Positions 10,343 through 23,237 of a DNA stretch of 64,000 nucleotides are shown here, piece after piece. The position numbers were made by a program, and so were the translations under genes. Source of the DNA: Elmis aenea (lineage: Eukaryota; Arthropoda; Insecta; Coleoptera; Elmidae); contig OX393584.1 of the NCBI GenBank assembly GCA_947652605.1, forward strand, positions 30,367,467 to 30,431,466, written 5' to 3'. Numbering within the stretch: the stretch's first letter is position 1; every line of letters begins with the position of its first letter. The notes below the pieces were generated by a model. It had not been told where the DNA came from. It was given only the letters and a program-made list of their open reading frames with translations, and made no database searches.

Positions 10343-13300
10343 ATGGATACAAATGGAAACGGTAAGAGAGGATTACCAAAATTACGCGATATTATTAGAA
10401 GACAGCGTCAAGATTCCGATGTAAGTGAAATGTCGTTTGAAATTAATTGTAAATAGTCAGTATTTATACGGATTTGTAAAGGTATTGTTACTTTCTTTTA
10501 TTTTTTTAATGAAGTTTTGACAATTAAATTTATAACTTTAAATTTAAATATTGATTAGCATTGTTTAAAAGTACAGTAGTCGTTTTTTCTGTGTGTATTC
10601 ATGGGCGTGTATAGAAACACATGTTCTCAAAGTTTTAGCCGAAATTGCATGCACTTCTATCGTATAAAATTAACAGAAACAATTGTTTTTGTTGATAATA
10701 ATGCAGTTATATTCCCACCTCGTATATTTAATTTTGCCAATTCGTCTTTTGTTTTTAACCTAAGGTGTATAGTTCTACCGTAAAATAAAGTCATATCCTT
10801 AGCGTGTATATCAGCTGTTTGGGCAGCTGCAAAATCAAAATGTATTGTCACATACCTTACACATTTATTACGTTTTATATTGTATTACAGTATTATGGGG
10901 GTATTTAATTTACATTTAAAAACTATACAGGGTCCCAGATTACATTTCCAGTATGGGGATGTCGCTTATTATAAGAGATGCAGGTTTGCTTAAATTAGAC
11001 AAATTGTTCCTTAGTATGAGAGGAGCTACAAACAATTTTTAAAAGTACAAAATTCCTCGTACTTCAGATGTTAAAGCAAAAAATATGAAAATGTCGAATT
11101 TCGTTTTACTCTCGTAACTTTTTCGTCTTAATCATTAGATCAATTTTATTAGTACTTTCTAAAGCTACTTTTTAATGGACAATGTACCTGTTATCTTAGA
11201 TTTTTTTATCACTGACCATTTTCGAGATATTATTCCTAACGTCATTTTTTCTTATGGACCGTGAAGCTGGCTCTGGAACAGTTAAATGTACTTTTTTTTC
11301 TCTTTTAAATGAGATATTACTTGCTATATCTATTTTTATAAATAAGTCACAAAATCAAGAAAAATCGTACTTAACCAATCACTTATCAACCTATCTATGA
11401 AAATAAAACAAAACACAACTAATTAAATGTCAAATGATAGTTATCATTTGTCTGCAGTATCACTTATTAGAATTTTATAGTATTGTTGTGTAATTCGATA
11501 GTCCTTGTAGCAAATTTGTTATCGTATAATTATGAGCACATTTACAACTAATGTTGAGATGCTACATTCTTTGCCATAGAAACTGTAAAAACAGATAATT
11601 CTAATTATTCATTGATTTGTTTTGGATTTTTGGTTGGTTTCTTGAAGAAACCATATTCTTTTAAATTTATTTCGAAATTTCTGTAATTACATGCACTTCG
11701 TTGCCTTCTCTTGGAATACAGCTCTAAGTGTATTCGCTCAGCTTCTACACAGTTTTTATGCTAAAGAATGTAGCATCTCAACATGTCAAATTTTTCGTTA
11801 TTAGTAAATGTAGCCATTATTATAACAATTACTACAAAGACAATCGAATCACACAAATATACTATAAAATTCGAATAAATAATATCGCAGACAGTTTGAC
11901 ATTTAATTAGCTGTTTTTTGTTTTTTTTTTCATAGATAGCTTGATAAGTGATGGGTAAAATACGATTTTTCTTGATTTTGTGACCTATTTTTAAAATTAG
12001 ATATACCGAGCATACTCTATTTCTAAAAAACAAAATATGGTCAGCCTAATACGGGACAGTCCCGTATATACTGGCAACCCTAAGGCCTAGTGTAAATATT
12101 ACACAATAAAGAAAACACAAATATTTCTAAACCGACATCTGTATTTTTTAATTGTTCGTACATTTTCTGATAGTTGGTTCTTAATTACTTTAGACCCTCC
12201 AAAGATATTGGTCCCAAATGCCATTCTTTTTAATTGCACAAATCGTTTGTTGATAGACAAAACCTAAACACTGTTGTACACCCTTTGAATATTTTCCGTT
12301 AGTTTATTGTACTAAAGATGAAATCCCCATAAATTGATCCTTTTTAAGTACAAAAAGGTTTTAGTAAACGATAAGTCAGTGTATGTTCCATATTATTCAC
12401 TTATAATACTGTTTTGAAGTAAAATATGAATAAATGATATTAGACAATCTATTAGGTGTGTTTGTGTGTATTTCGATAGGGAGGTGGCACAGATTCTCCA
12501 GATTTGGAGTTTATGTATGAAGATACTGACTCGCATCCAAATGAACTTGCCGAGTTATATAGTTACACAGAACAACCAGAACTCCAGCTTAATGTTAAGG
12601 CCTTTGAAGATCAGATGGAACAGTATGGTTTGTTGCCTAGCTGGCAGCGACTGTCTATTTCTCAAAGGAAATCGGTAGTAATGAAGTTACTAGACCAGTT
12701 GGAGGTCTGTAGTAAACCCATTAGAATGCGAGCTGCAAGATGTATTTTATATATTGCCCAAGGATGTTGGGCCGAAGTACAGTCAGATGCTGAACAACAG
12801 CAGTGGACCAGAATTAATTGTATGTTGTTGTATGACCTCGGAGTCTTTGTAGGTTTTGTAGACCTGCTTAATATTGAAGTAGAGTAAGTTTCACATTTTA
12901 AATTCATAATATACCTTAGTAATTAAAAATTCTATTTGTTTTGTAGAAACAGCGCTGCGGCTCATGTTGCTATGAGGAAACTTGCCGTATCTCTAGCCGA
13001 TTCACAAGATCTAAGAGTCATTTTATCCGTTTTATATACAATAACTGAAGTTATACGGTACGAGAAATTATTTCCTGGTTCAGAATATAAAACCCAAGTC
13101 GATTCTTTTTGTAATGAAATAGGTAAATTAGATATCTGTACTGTTAACTTTTGTATCTATGTGTACTTTTATGTTTAAAGCATATCCATCAGGTGATGAG
13201 CACTTAGTTACGAAGTTATTGGGTATGGTAACGAGGTTTTGTAGTGGAGCGGCGCCTCACTTTCCTATGAAAAAAGTATTACTTCTATTATGGAAACTAA

Positions 13301-16300
13301 TTCTGGTTTCGATGGGCGGAATGAACACATTGAAGGTGTTGAAAATGGAAATGCGTGAAAAAGCAGGTCTTCCGCCACAAAACGAAGATACTCTAGAAGT
13401 GGCTAGAATGATGCGAGCATCTTCTCCTCCTGCCAGTGCTTCGGACTTATTAGATGCCCAAAATCAAAAACGTAACAGCAGACCATTTAGAAGGGTAATT
13501 TAATATTTTTTGTCACTTTGAAGATTGTTTGTGTAAAAAAAAATATAGCTTCATCTTTTGCAACATCTGCAAAAATTCCTTTTTTGATCATATTAATTCT
13601 ACATAAATATATATACGTACACATACAGGGTGATTTAAATTCGAGGGTGATCATGGGGATTTCGCTTATTACCGAAGGTAGAGGGTAGGTTTAAATTTGG
13701 CAAAGTTGCTAAATTTTGTGCTCATCAATAATATCAAAACAGATTTGAAATATCTTCAACTGTTTTTGAAAAAATTGCAAAAAACTGAAAAAATTGCCTC
13801 GTTTTTTGCTGTAATTTTTTTATGTATATATATTTTTTTAATCTGTAAAGACTTTTACATGGCCACTTTTTATTTTACTTTTAATGGTGTCATAAATTTT
13901 TTGCTGTGTCGATTCCGTTTTGTTTTATAGGTACTAACTTTTTAATTTGTCGTGGGTGACATACTCGATTCTCATCTAGTTAGCTATAACTTTTTTTCTG
14001 ACTTCAAAAATGGATTACATGATTATGTTATTTACATAAACAACGTATTTATTTGAGAAAAAAAGGTTTTCACTTCTTCAAAATATCTAATAACGAGATG
14101 AAAACAAGTTTTTCACCCATAAGAAATTAAAAAGTTGGTACCTATAAAACAAAACGGAATCGGCACAGCAAAAACTTGATGGCACCATTAAAAGTTAAAT
14201 AAAAAGTGGCCACGTAAAAGTTTTTACAGATTCAAAAAAAAATTATAAATAAAAAAGTTATAGCAAAAAAACAAAAACTAATTTTTTCAAAAACAGTTGA
14301 AGATATTTCAAATCTGTTTTGATATTATTGATAAGCATAAAATTTAGCAACTTTGCCAAATGTAAACCTACCCTCTATCTTTAGTAATAAGCAAGATCCC
14401 CATGGTCGTCCTCGAATTTGAATCACCGTGTATATGTGTGTATATATATATAATATTATTTTAACAACAGCGAATGTTTTATATACTTTGCTCCAAGCAA
14501 TTAACCCACCTTTCAATTCTCTTTCAAATGAAAATTTTGTGTCAAATATTTGTATGTATTCAAAATACATTGTACAGTGCTAATTTCTTAGCTGATAATT
14601 GCTATAAAATAACAAAAAAACATACATTTTCAGTTTTATATTTGGTTGTAAAATTTCTTTAGCAATGTTATTAAACTGGACAATAAGTACTCTACTGTTT
14701 GCTATGGAAACCTATATACACACACACACCTACAAAAATTTATTTAGGACCATTAGGTGGTTCTCAAGTTGTAAGGGAACTGATGGACAAAAAAGTGTCT
14801 GCGTGTGAGTAAGGGATTAGTGTCTCAAACATACCGAAAATTACAAAAATTTTGAAAAACAAAATTACGTGGAACAGCTTACAGATTTGTTTATACGTAT
14901 TGATAAATACAGAATTAGCCTGAAGTTTAACTTGAGCATTTTTCAGTTGTTTGTTATTATTGATGTGTTTGTTTCTTGGAGGAGTGTATATTGCTTAAAT
15001 AATATATCTTACACATTAAAATCATTTACGAAATATATACACCCAGACCAGTTTCATTTTCATTTAAAAAATAACACATTTAAATCTTCAGTTACTAATG
15101 TTACGTAATAAAATTTAAATTGGGACAGAACTGATTAATATTTTATCAGTTATACTTCATTTTTGTGTATATATTTTAAGATTACTTTGTTTTTTCCTTT
15201 CATTTAATTTTCTTAATATATTAATAGCCTAACATGCTGCACCTGCAAATTTTTCTATGAAGTTTAATTTTTGTGTTCTGAATGTATTCTTTAATCTCGT
15301 ACTCTTTCTGAAATTTTACAGACTCCTGAAGTAGTGCTACACAACGAAACTGGTTTTTATGTATGTATTTCACAACTTTATAAATTAAACGAATTTTTAA
15401 CGAAAACTTATAACAAATGAATACATAAGCTCGTTCTGTATTGTCGGTTGAATTTTTTGTATCTAGATTTTTTTGTGTTACTTAGAGCCTCATGAAACAA
15501 AGCTCGCTGGACGATCATGAATCGTTGGGAATGGAATTGGACGGTGGTCTTGGCGGCGACAACGGTGATGATATGGTCGAACTGGGGGAATACGATGAGC
15601 GACGTCCAGTGGAAACGTGCGAAAATAATCAGCAGTTTTATAATAACTACCAACATAGGCCTAGTACTCCTTCGACAATGCCTCTACCAGTACCTAGAGG
15701 TAATGTGTTATTGTTTTCTTACCCAAGTTCAGTTTGCTATTAATGAAGTCATGGGCGTCCGCAGGGGGGGACGTGGCACTTGCCCCCCTGGGGTCGAGTA
15801 AAAAATTGTACTTGTAAAAACAAATAATAAAACTTAAAAAATTCAATAAAAATTTATATATATTATTATATGTCTCTATGCTTTGCCCCCCTGCAAAATT
15901 TTCTGCGTACGCCCATGAATGAAGTTATAAATAAATTACCATAATTGGATGTCTGCAAACTTAATAATGTAGAAATGTTTGTAGGTTTACCATGGAAACC
16001 AAAAGTTCGCCAAAAGGATATCGACATGTTTTTAGAAAGTGCAAGATTGAAATTTATTGGCTACAATGTGATAGGTGATAGGGACAGTTTAGCAGGCTTA
16101 CCACAACCTATTCACGAAGGTGTTAAAACTTTAAAACAGGTATTGTTGTAGACGGTAGGGGTAGGTGATGTTAAACTTTACTCTTTTTACGTTATTTACA
16201 GCATATGTATGTATCATTAGCCGAATTGCAAATACAGAAGGAAGAAGCACTAGCTAAAAATCCTATGTCAAGTAAGGAAGATGAAATAGAACTTACACCG

Positions 16301-19300
16301 TCAGAAATATTGTATCAGGCTATGTTGCCTAATTTACCCCAATATATGATTGCACTACTGAAGATATTGCTTGCTGCTGCACCCACATCCAAAGCTAAAA
16401 CAGATTCTATAAATATAATGGCTGATGTGCTACCAGAAGAAATGCCGTAAGTACTTTTGCTTTTTAATTAATTTATCCTGGACCTCTTCTATCTTTCAGT
16501 GCAGAGGATTTGAAGTTTTGCCTTTTTTTGCATAAGCCTCCACTTTTTTCTGTCAGCATATTTTTTTTCTCCCATTTTCACTATGCCCTTTATTTTAACT
16601 TCTAGTTTTAAGCTGTCTTCTGTTTCTTTTACCGGTTTTCGACCTTCCCCTGCTTTTATATCTAATCAAGTCAAAAAACAAGAGGAAAAATAATGTAGTG
16701 CGTTTTCTTTCTTCGAGTTCCTGATTTCCTGAAGGTATTCTTTATGTCTTTCATTTCTTGCATAAGTTTTTTAATCATGACTACTAATTCATGTATTTTA
16801 AGAACACCAATATCCTTTTTAGGAAACTTCTGTCACTGATATTATATGGGTGATTATTGATTTTTTTATCACTTGATGATATTTTGGAATTAAATATTTT
16901 ATCAATATTAATGATTGTTGGAATTTTGTTCGTAGTTTGAATGTAATTTTTTGTTTAAATTATGTACTTACTTATAAGCACTTGTAATCGATATATATAT
17001 AAAAGCTATTTTGCAGGCCGTTTAGGCCGAGCTTGGTAATGTTCTTCGAAACTCTTGTCTCTTGCGCTTTCTTCCTCAAATTCATCATGTTTTTCTCTTA
17101 GTTCTGCCTCCACAGCTTCTCCCCATCTTTTTTGGGTCTCCCTTTTTTTTGCATGTAGGCTCTTACCACGCTATCTCTTTTATTATTCAGCTGTCCTCCG
17201 TTTTCTCAATATGTCCTAGCCATTGTATCCTTCTGGCATTTGTTACTTTGTCTTTGGTTGCTTCTTTGAAAATTGTATATACCTGCTCGTTCGTTCTTCT
17301 TATATATCCGTCATCTGTTCTCTTCCCTCCCACTATTCTCCTAATTATTTTTCTTTCCCATTTTCTTAGGGCTTCCTTTGCATTTTTCTTCAGTACCCAG
17401 GTCTCACACCCATAGATCGCTGTAGGTCTTAGTATTGTTTTATACGAACGTAGTTCGGTGTCCCTAGATAACTGTTTTGCTCTTATTAGGTTATTTAAAG
17501 CTTCTGCACTTTTGTTGGCTTTCAGAATTCTCATGTTTATGTCTTTTTATGTCCATTCTGTTTGTGAGAAGTGTCCCCAAGTACACAAATTCATTTACTT
17601 CCTCAAATTCCCCTACCACTAGCCTGTCTTCTATTGTTTGTTGTCCTAATCTCATTAGCTTGGTCTTATCTTCGTTTATCCTTAATCCCATTTTTTGTCC
17701 TGCTTCTGCCATTCTGCCTGTGATCTTTCCCAGTTATTTCAAGGTTCTTGCCAGTATAGCTACATCATCGGCGTAACTTATGAGTTGGTGACTTTTGTTC
17801 AGTATTGTTTCCTCTCTGTTCAGTCTTCCGTCTCTTACTATTTTTTCCAGAACTACATTGAATATGAGGGTTGATAATGGGTCTCCCTGTCTGAGCCCTG
17901 TTCTTATCTCAAATTCTTCCGTTATTTCCCCCTTGATCTGAATCCTGCTTGATGTCCCTTCCAATGTCATTCTGAGCAATCTGATAAGTTTGTAATCGTT
18001 ATCTATATCTATATTTTACTTTCAGAATGACCGTTTTACAGTCCATGAAACTGGGAATTGATGTCAACAGACACAAAGAAATAATAGTTAAGGCAGTATC
18101 GGCCATATTGCTATTGCTGTTAAAACATTTTAAATTAAATCATGTGTACCAGTTTGAGTTTATGTCACAGCATCTGGTTTTTGCGAACTGCATACCTTTA
18201 GTCCTCAAATTTTTCAACCAAAATATCATGGCATACGTAGGAGCAAAAAATATGTACGTAAGCGAACGGTTTGGTTACTTTTTTCACTGCAATTCTTCTT
18301 TGTAGAATTCCCATCTTAGATTTTCCGTCCTGCGTAATCGGCGATCAGCCGGAGTTAACAGCTGAAAGTTTGGAGATCGGCGACGCCGCGCCGTACTCGT
18401 CTAGAAATATATTTTCCTGCATTAATCTGTTGAGGATATTGAATAAGCTTACGAAATGGAAACACTCGAGGATAATGGTAAGTTTTGCTTTACTATTCGA
18501 TGCTGTTGTCACGATTGACGTACATGATAATACTTTTTAGATGCTCGTTGTCTTTAAGTCGGCACCTATATTGAAACGTACGTTAAAAGTGAGACACGCT
18601 ATGACCCAACTCTATGTGCTGAAGCTTTTGAAAATGCAAACAAAATATTTGGGAAGACAGTGGCGTAAATCCAACATGAAAACGATCAGTGCTATTTATT
18701 CGAAAGTGCGGCATCGATTAAACGACGATTGGGCTTTTGGAAATGGTAATATTGAATTTTTAAGTTGCTTTTAATTACTGTTAAATTTTGTTTAGATTTA
18801 GACGCACGACCTTGGGATTTTCAAGCCGAGGAGTGTGCTTTAAGGGCGTCCGTGGACCGTTTTAATAATCGACGATATATGACCACCCAAAAGGTAAATA
18901 AATAAAACATCTTTGAGCTTCTATTTTTTTTTTCCGTGTATATTACAACACATTTATTAATCTAGTTAGCAGTTATCGAGCACTACACATTCTAACTCAT
19001 TTAAACAAACATTTATTTCTTTATCATCTCGTACAGTGCATGTTTTTCTTATACGCTCTGTATAAATAATTAACACATTCTTTTTTTTCTGTGATAACAC
19101 TGCTCTTCTCATTATACTACCAATAGCACATACAAAAACTGTTAATGCAATACAAAAGTAAGTTTAGCTTAAATAAATAATATGAGTAGTATACAGTGTG
19201 TCCCAAAAGGTATCGACTATGCTATATATCTCGGTAAATATCCACTTTAGCGAAAAATGTTTTGAGTAAAAGTTGTTTGGTACTTAGTTTTCCACCATAA

Positions 19301-20649
19301 GACAAAATTTAAATACTATTTTTTGAATAACAAAAGCGCAATGATAAACAATTGAATTTTTTAAATTGGCAAGATACCCCTATATTATACTCATTTGATA
19401 AAGACTTTTTTTCTCTTTTCAATGATGGGGTCACCTTAAAAATTAAGTTTATGCCAAGAGGCCGGAGAATATCGAGAATTTAAAAGGTCATATTAGAGAA
19501 GAGATTTGCACCTGAAATGGTCGGGAATGTTATTAACGGATATAAAGACCGAGTTTATCATTGCCAAGCCGTAAATGGTTCACAGTTTAAACACTTATTG
19601 TAGATTTCGTCAAAAAATTTTAGTTCTCATGTTTTTGTTAGAAATAAATACCAAACAATTAAAATAATATGAGAGTATATTTTGCGTTTTTCTCAAAAAG
19701 TTGCCCAAGTAAGGGTACTAAAGTTTTGCATCATTGAATAGAGAAAAAAATTCCCTATCAAATGAGTATAATATAGGGGTATCTTGTCATTAAAAAAAAA
19801 TCAATTGTTTTTCATTGCACTTTTGTTTTCGAAAAAATAGAATTTAAATATTGTCTTATGGTGGAAAACTAAGTAACAAACAACTTTTATTCAAAACATT
19901 TTTCCCCGAAGTGGATGTTTATTGAGATATATAGCATATTCCATTCCTTTTGGACACACTGTATATAAAATACCGGTGGAATTTTTTAATAAAAATTTGA
20001 GTCAAAATTTTTTCGAGATTCGCAAGATTAAAGCAATTCCTGTATTTGTCGAAATGACAGTTAATAACATGTACTGTTATTATTTTCAATGAAAAACTTT
20101 TATTTTGCAAGTGGTAAATTAAAAGTGAAATTTATTGCACATAGTGAAAAGAATAAAGTGTTTGTAAACTTCCAGAAGTGTAGAAAAAATAGTTGTGCTG
20201 TAAAACAATTATATTACAATGCTTTTACAGTAGACCAGTGTTTCCCAAACTGTGGTACGCGTACCACTGGGGGTACGGGAAGCGTTTGGTGGGGGTACGC
20301 GATTATAATGAATGTTATTTATAATATAACTTTTATTTATTTTATTTGTATTTTATTATAAATAAATTTTATTTCTCGTTTATAATTTTTTTTTTTTTTA
20401 ACGAGGGGTAGTCAGTATTACGAAAATTATAGTGCGAGTTATATTTGACGATCCAGTCAACTTACGATAATTATGTTTTTTTTTTTGTAGGACTTGGACT
20501 TTGAACCCGTGGATAATTGCTTATGCAGTGTTTTGGGCATGACTCACGATCTTTCAGACAGTTTTAAAAAATATTACGGGCTCTGGCTAGAACAAGAAGT
20601 ATTTAACAACTCCATACAATGGGAAAAATTGTTAGTCGAACATGTTTGA
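10343..20649 (+). CDS. Strip: Striatin-interacting protein (Strip / STRIP1-2, FAM40), complete
   Basis: Core scaffold of the STRIPAK PP2A phosphatase-kinase complex, which acts in Hippo signalling, endosome and dendrite or axon regulation. Exons: 10343-10420, 12480-12883, 12947-13122, 13181-13494, 15486-15699, 15985-16139, 16202-16446, 18026-18253, 18306-18477, 18541-18745, 18796-18893, 20491-20649. All join in frame to 815 residues plus TGA, close to the roughly 840 of mammalian STRIP. Family blocks are clear: PDLEF...[10 protein letters not shown] near the N terminus, [126 protein letters not shown] and [11 protein letters not shown]. The MDTNGNG start is supported by its in-frame donor. 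Several introns hold transposons: 13624-14432, 15750-15917, 17006-17985 and 19192-19963. A possible ATTAAA polyadenylation signal is at 20874-20879. Confidence 0.95.
10926..11050. repeat. Single arm of a TACAGGG foldback element
   Basis: TACAGGGTCCCAGATTACAT followed by CCAGTATGGGGATGTCGCTTAT and TGCAGGTTTGCTTAAATTAG matches the left arm of 3330-3559. No matching right arm is seen nearby. It is in Strip intron 1. Confidence 0.5.
11330..12005. repeat. Inverted-repeat element in Strip intron 1
   Basis: The segment around 11330-11450 (TATTTTTATAAATAAGTCACAAAATCAAGAAAAATCG...) is the complement of about 11895-12005 (CGATTTTTCTTGATTTTGTGACC). The arms are roughly 110 bp around a spacer of about 450 bp. 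An ACGGGACAGTCCCGTATA palindrome follows at 12051-12068. Confidence 0.5.
13624..14432. mobile_element. 809-bp foldback element (TACAGGGTGATT family)
   Basis: The left arm TACAGGGTGATTTAAATTCGAGG...GGTTTAAATTTGGCAAAGTTGCTAAATTTTGTGCTC is mirrored by the right arm ending AATCACCGTGTA. The arms stay clearly complementary for about 380 bp, so nearly the whole element folds back. It is related to the longer element in a shark intron at 51840-53364. It has no ORF. Confidence 0.8.
15322..15360 (+). CDS. Candidate 39-nt cassette exon of Strip
   Basis: It lies between Strip exons 4 and 5. It is preceded by TTTTACAG and followed immediately by GTATGT. Its length is divisible by three, and both flanking exons join in phase 0, so inclusion adds [13 protein letters not shown] without shifting the frame. 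It falls at the variable acidic linker of Strip proteins. Inclusion would give an 828-residue isoform. It is inferred only from signals and phase, and an RNA read would decide. Confidence 0.45.
15750..15917. mobile_element. 168-bp hAT MITE with perfect 8-bp target duplication
   Basis: It starts CATGGGCGTCCGCAGG and ends CTGCGTACGCCCATG, an inverted repeat. It is flanked by AATGAAGT at 15742-15749 and 15918-15925. It is G-rich at the left end and non-coding. It sits in Strip intron 5, only 50 bp after an exon. Confidence 0.85.
17006..17985 (-). pseudogene. 5'-truncated non-LTR retrotransposon, reverse transcriptase C-terminal half
   Basis: On the minus strand it reads the RT palm text [20 protein letters not shown] then [13 protein letters not shown] (the YADD catalytic motif), a [13 protein letters not shown] block, [30 protein letters not shown] and a C-terminal tail ending KRPAK with stop at 17006-17008. 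The blocks lie in more than one frame, so the copy has frameshifts and is inactive. It fills much of Strip intron 7, in the opposite orientation to the gene. An AT-dinucleotide stretch follows the 3' end at 16990-17001. Confidence 0.85.
19192..19963. mobile_element. TIR foldback element (TACAGTGTGTCC family)
   Basis: The left end TACAGTGTGTCCCAAAAGG with ATATATCTCGGTAAATATCCACTTTAG mirrors a right end of GTGGATGTTTATTGAGATATATAGC and TTTTGGACACACTGTA. It is 772 bp and in Strip intron 11. Single-arm or miniature relatives occur at 31829-31905, 33636-33743 and 36480-36709. Confidence 0.75.
20236..20302. repeat. Solo hAT-type terminus
   Basis: CAGTGTTTCCCAAACTGTGG followed by TACGCGTACCACTGGGGGTACG is a sequence style typical of hAT element ends. 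No partner terminus is recognised close by. It is intronic in Strip. Confidence 0.4.
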
Positions 20650-20940
20650 CATACATAATACACTTTAGAGTATATTTCAAAATTCATAGTGCATAAAAAA
20701 AAGTTTAAATTGCAAGAGATCAAAATGATGACCATTACAGTGTTGGGTACGTAACGTTTGACGGACTTCATTCAAAACCTTTAATATTTGGAAATGTAAT
20801 CTGAAATTGTAAATCAATTTATAATAACAAAATATGTATAGTATAAAATGTACCCGAGAAACCATTTAGTAAAATTAAATTATTTGTAGTACTGTTTTAT
20901 TGTTTGCAGTTTCCGCATGTTTTTACCTGAACTTTTAGAA

Positions 20941-21116
20941 CAGCAGTTCTCAACCTTTTACTTACTGTGTTATTGAAAGAAAAACTTGAAAATTTTGGTG
21001 TCACCGGACCCATGACATTAAGTTGTATTGAATGAGCAATCTAGCATAACATCAAATGCGTTATAGTTTATGTACTACCTAGTTCTTTCTTAAGTGTCAC
21101 TGGTTGAGAGTCTCTG
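20941..21116. mobile_element. Short hAT-like MITE, 176 bp
   Basis: It starts CAGCAGTTCTCAACC and ends GGTTGAGAGTCTCTG, an imperfect inverted repeat. The flanks TTTTAGAA and TTATAGAA are a 7/8 match, consistent with an aged 8-bp target duplication. It lies just downstream of Strip. Confidence 0.65.
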
Positions 21117-21391
21117 TTATAGAACATCTCTAGCAGACAGCAGCATATTCAGGAAGGGATTCACAGTGATTTCGATAAAAACGAGTATTTTAAACTTGGT
21201 TAATCTCTTTTTTTGTCATGAAATTCGTTGATCAGTTGTTCTTTTGTTTGAAAAGATTTCTAGTGTTTGGCTACAATCAGATTTAATACCGCAAGCTCTA
21301 ACTTAATACTAAATAACTGGACCCCACCAATTATTTTTTGAATTAAATAAATGTGTCCAATCAGTTTTTAAAGGAAATTTGAAAACCAATA

Positions 21392-22147
21392 TACAGTGTC
21401 ATTCAAAAAGTCTGCAACAAATAGAAAAGTTTTTTACTATTGATTTCTCAGAAAATTTTATTCTTGATAAAAGTTCGTGTATGGTCTAAAACTAATACTA
21501 AGATGAAAAAAGTTCAATTAAAAGTCATGGAACACTAGATTTTAGCGATTTTTAAAATGTTCGCAAGAGTAAAGTGCCCTTGTTTTAAGAGATACAAAAA
21601 ACAATATGGAAAAGAGTTATTTAAAATCTAAAAATAAGATAAGATTTAAATTTTGACGGTCAAATTCAAATTTTTATTTTTTAGGAAATTTTAACATTCA
21701 AAAAGTGCAACAAATGGACAAGTTTTTTGTTATTGATTTCTCAGAAAATTTTATGCATGGTCTAAAACTAATACCAAGATGAAAAAAGTTCAATAAAAAG
21801 TCATAGAACACTAGATTTTAGTGATTTTTGAAATATTCGAGAGTAAAGTGCCTTTATTTTAAGAGATACAAAACATTTTTAGGGGAAAGAGTTATTTAAA
21901 ACCTAAAAATAAGGCCAAATTTAAATTTTGACGGCTATATTCCAACTTTTATTTATTAAGAAATTTTAAGCACTTTACTCTTCAAAAATCGTTAAAATGT
22001 AGTGTCCTTTGACTTTTTATTGAATTTTTTTCCATCTTAATATTAGTTTTAGACCACGCACCAACTTTTATCAAGAATAAAATTTTCTGAGAAATCAGTA
22101 ATAAATTTTTTTTTCCATTTGTTGCAGACTTTTTGAATGACCCTGTA
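21392..22147. mobile_element. TIR element (TACAGTGTCATTCAAAAAGT family)
   Basis: The left end TACAGTGTCATTCAAAAAGTC is mirrored by GACTTTTTGAATGACCCTGTA at the right end. The block TGATTTCTCAGAAAATTTTA recurs internally near 21735, so part of the left arm is duplicated in tandem. Relatives lie at about 28443 and 40810-41150. Confidence 0.7.
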
Positions 22148-23090
22148 TACACCCAAGCCAAATGTGTTTAATAAATATCCAGTTTTGTATGTATTGCTCA
22201 AAAAAAGAACCAAGGGGTTTCTAAATACGGAAATTTTTGTACAAATTTATTAAAAAACTTTGATTTTTAATTTTGTCTTCTAAAATTCATTAATATTTCA
22301 GTATAAATCGAAGTGTCACAAAACGAAGTATTTAATTGTCATTTTTGTGTTACTTATATTTCCTTTTGAAATTGTCAGTTCTGCAAAAAAAAAAAATGCA
22401 CTTATTAAAGTTTGCCTACCTTTTTCTCTGATTCAATTTTTTTTTTAAATGAAATTAATTATTCGGTTTCAAGATTGAAATTTAACATTTAAATTATGAA
22501 ATCATTAATTGCCCTTTTTATTCAAAGTGGTTGCATAATTTGTTTAGTGCTACTAGGGCTTAGTAACTAAGTGAAACATCAGGTGATTCAATCTATACTA
22601 AAATGAATATCTGATGATGGATATCTGCTTTAACCCTGTCAAAGTATTGGGAGTTGATGAACCTAAGTCCGGACCTGTGTACAACTGAACACTTCTATAA
22701 TAAAATACAAGGATTATAAATCACCACCTTTTATTTTAAAATTAATAAAACAGAAGACAATTTTACAGACAAATATAACAAAACAACGATTATAAACTCA
22801 CAATATAAGGCAGCCAAAAATTCATAACAAAAATATAAAAAACTGTAAAAAGTATCAAAAGGAAGAAAAAGTTGGTGATGAATATATAACATAAACATTT
22901 TTATGTTCTTCGATATTCGTAAAGATTGGCCCCTTAAGAGTAATTTTTCTCATAATTATTCAAGCAGTTTGTTGCGACTCCATTCTAGAGGATACTTCCA
23001 TTTTCTATCTTGCATGTAACGTTACCCGGTAATAACATTACAAAAAAGATTTTAATTAACACAATAATAAACGTAATATATCTGATTTAC
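22148..23090. other. Gene-free spacer downstream of the TBC1D22 gene
   Basis: AT-rich, without recognisable exons or strong repeats. It separates Strip (plus strand) from the convergent TBC1D22 gene (minus strand). Confidence 0.4.
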
Positions 23091-23096
23091 TTTATT
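23091..23096 (-). promoter_or_regulatory. Probable polyadenylation signal of the TBC1D22 gene
   Basis: AATAAA on the minus strand, about 142 nt past the TBC1D22 stop codon. Confidence 0.5.
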
Positions 23097-23237
23097 CAGT
23101 AAATAACATTCATCGCACTTAACTTTGTTATAATATAAAAATATGTGCGAAAAGGACATCTTACTATAGAAAAACAAACCAAGCTATCTGAAGTTGTATA
23201 CAAAACTTTTCTAATACATAGTTACAACGTTTCAAAA

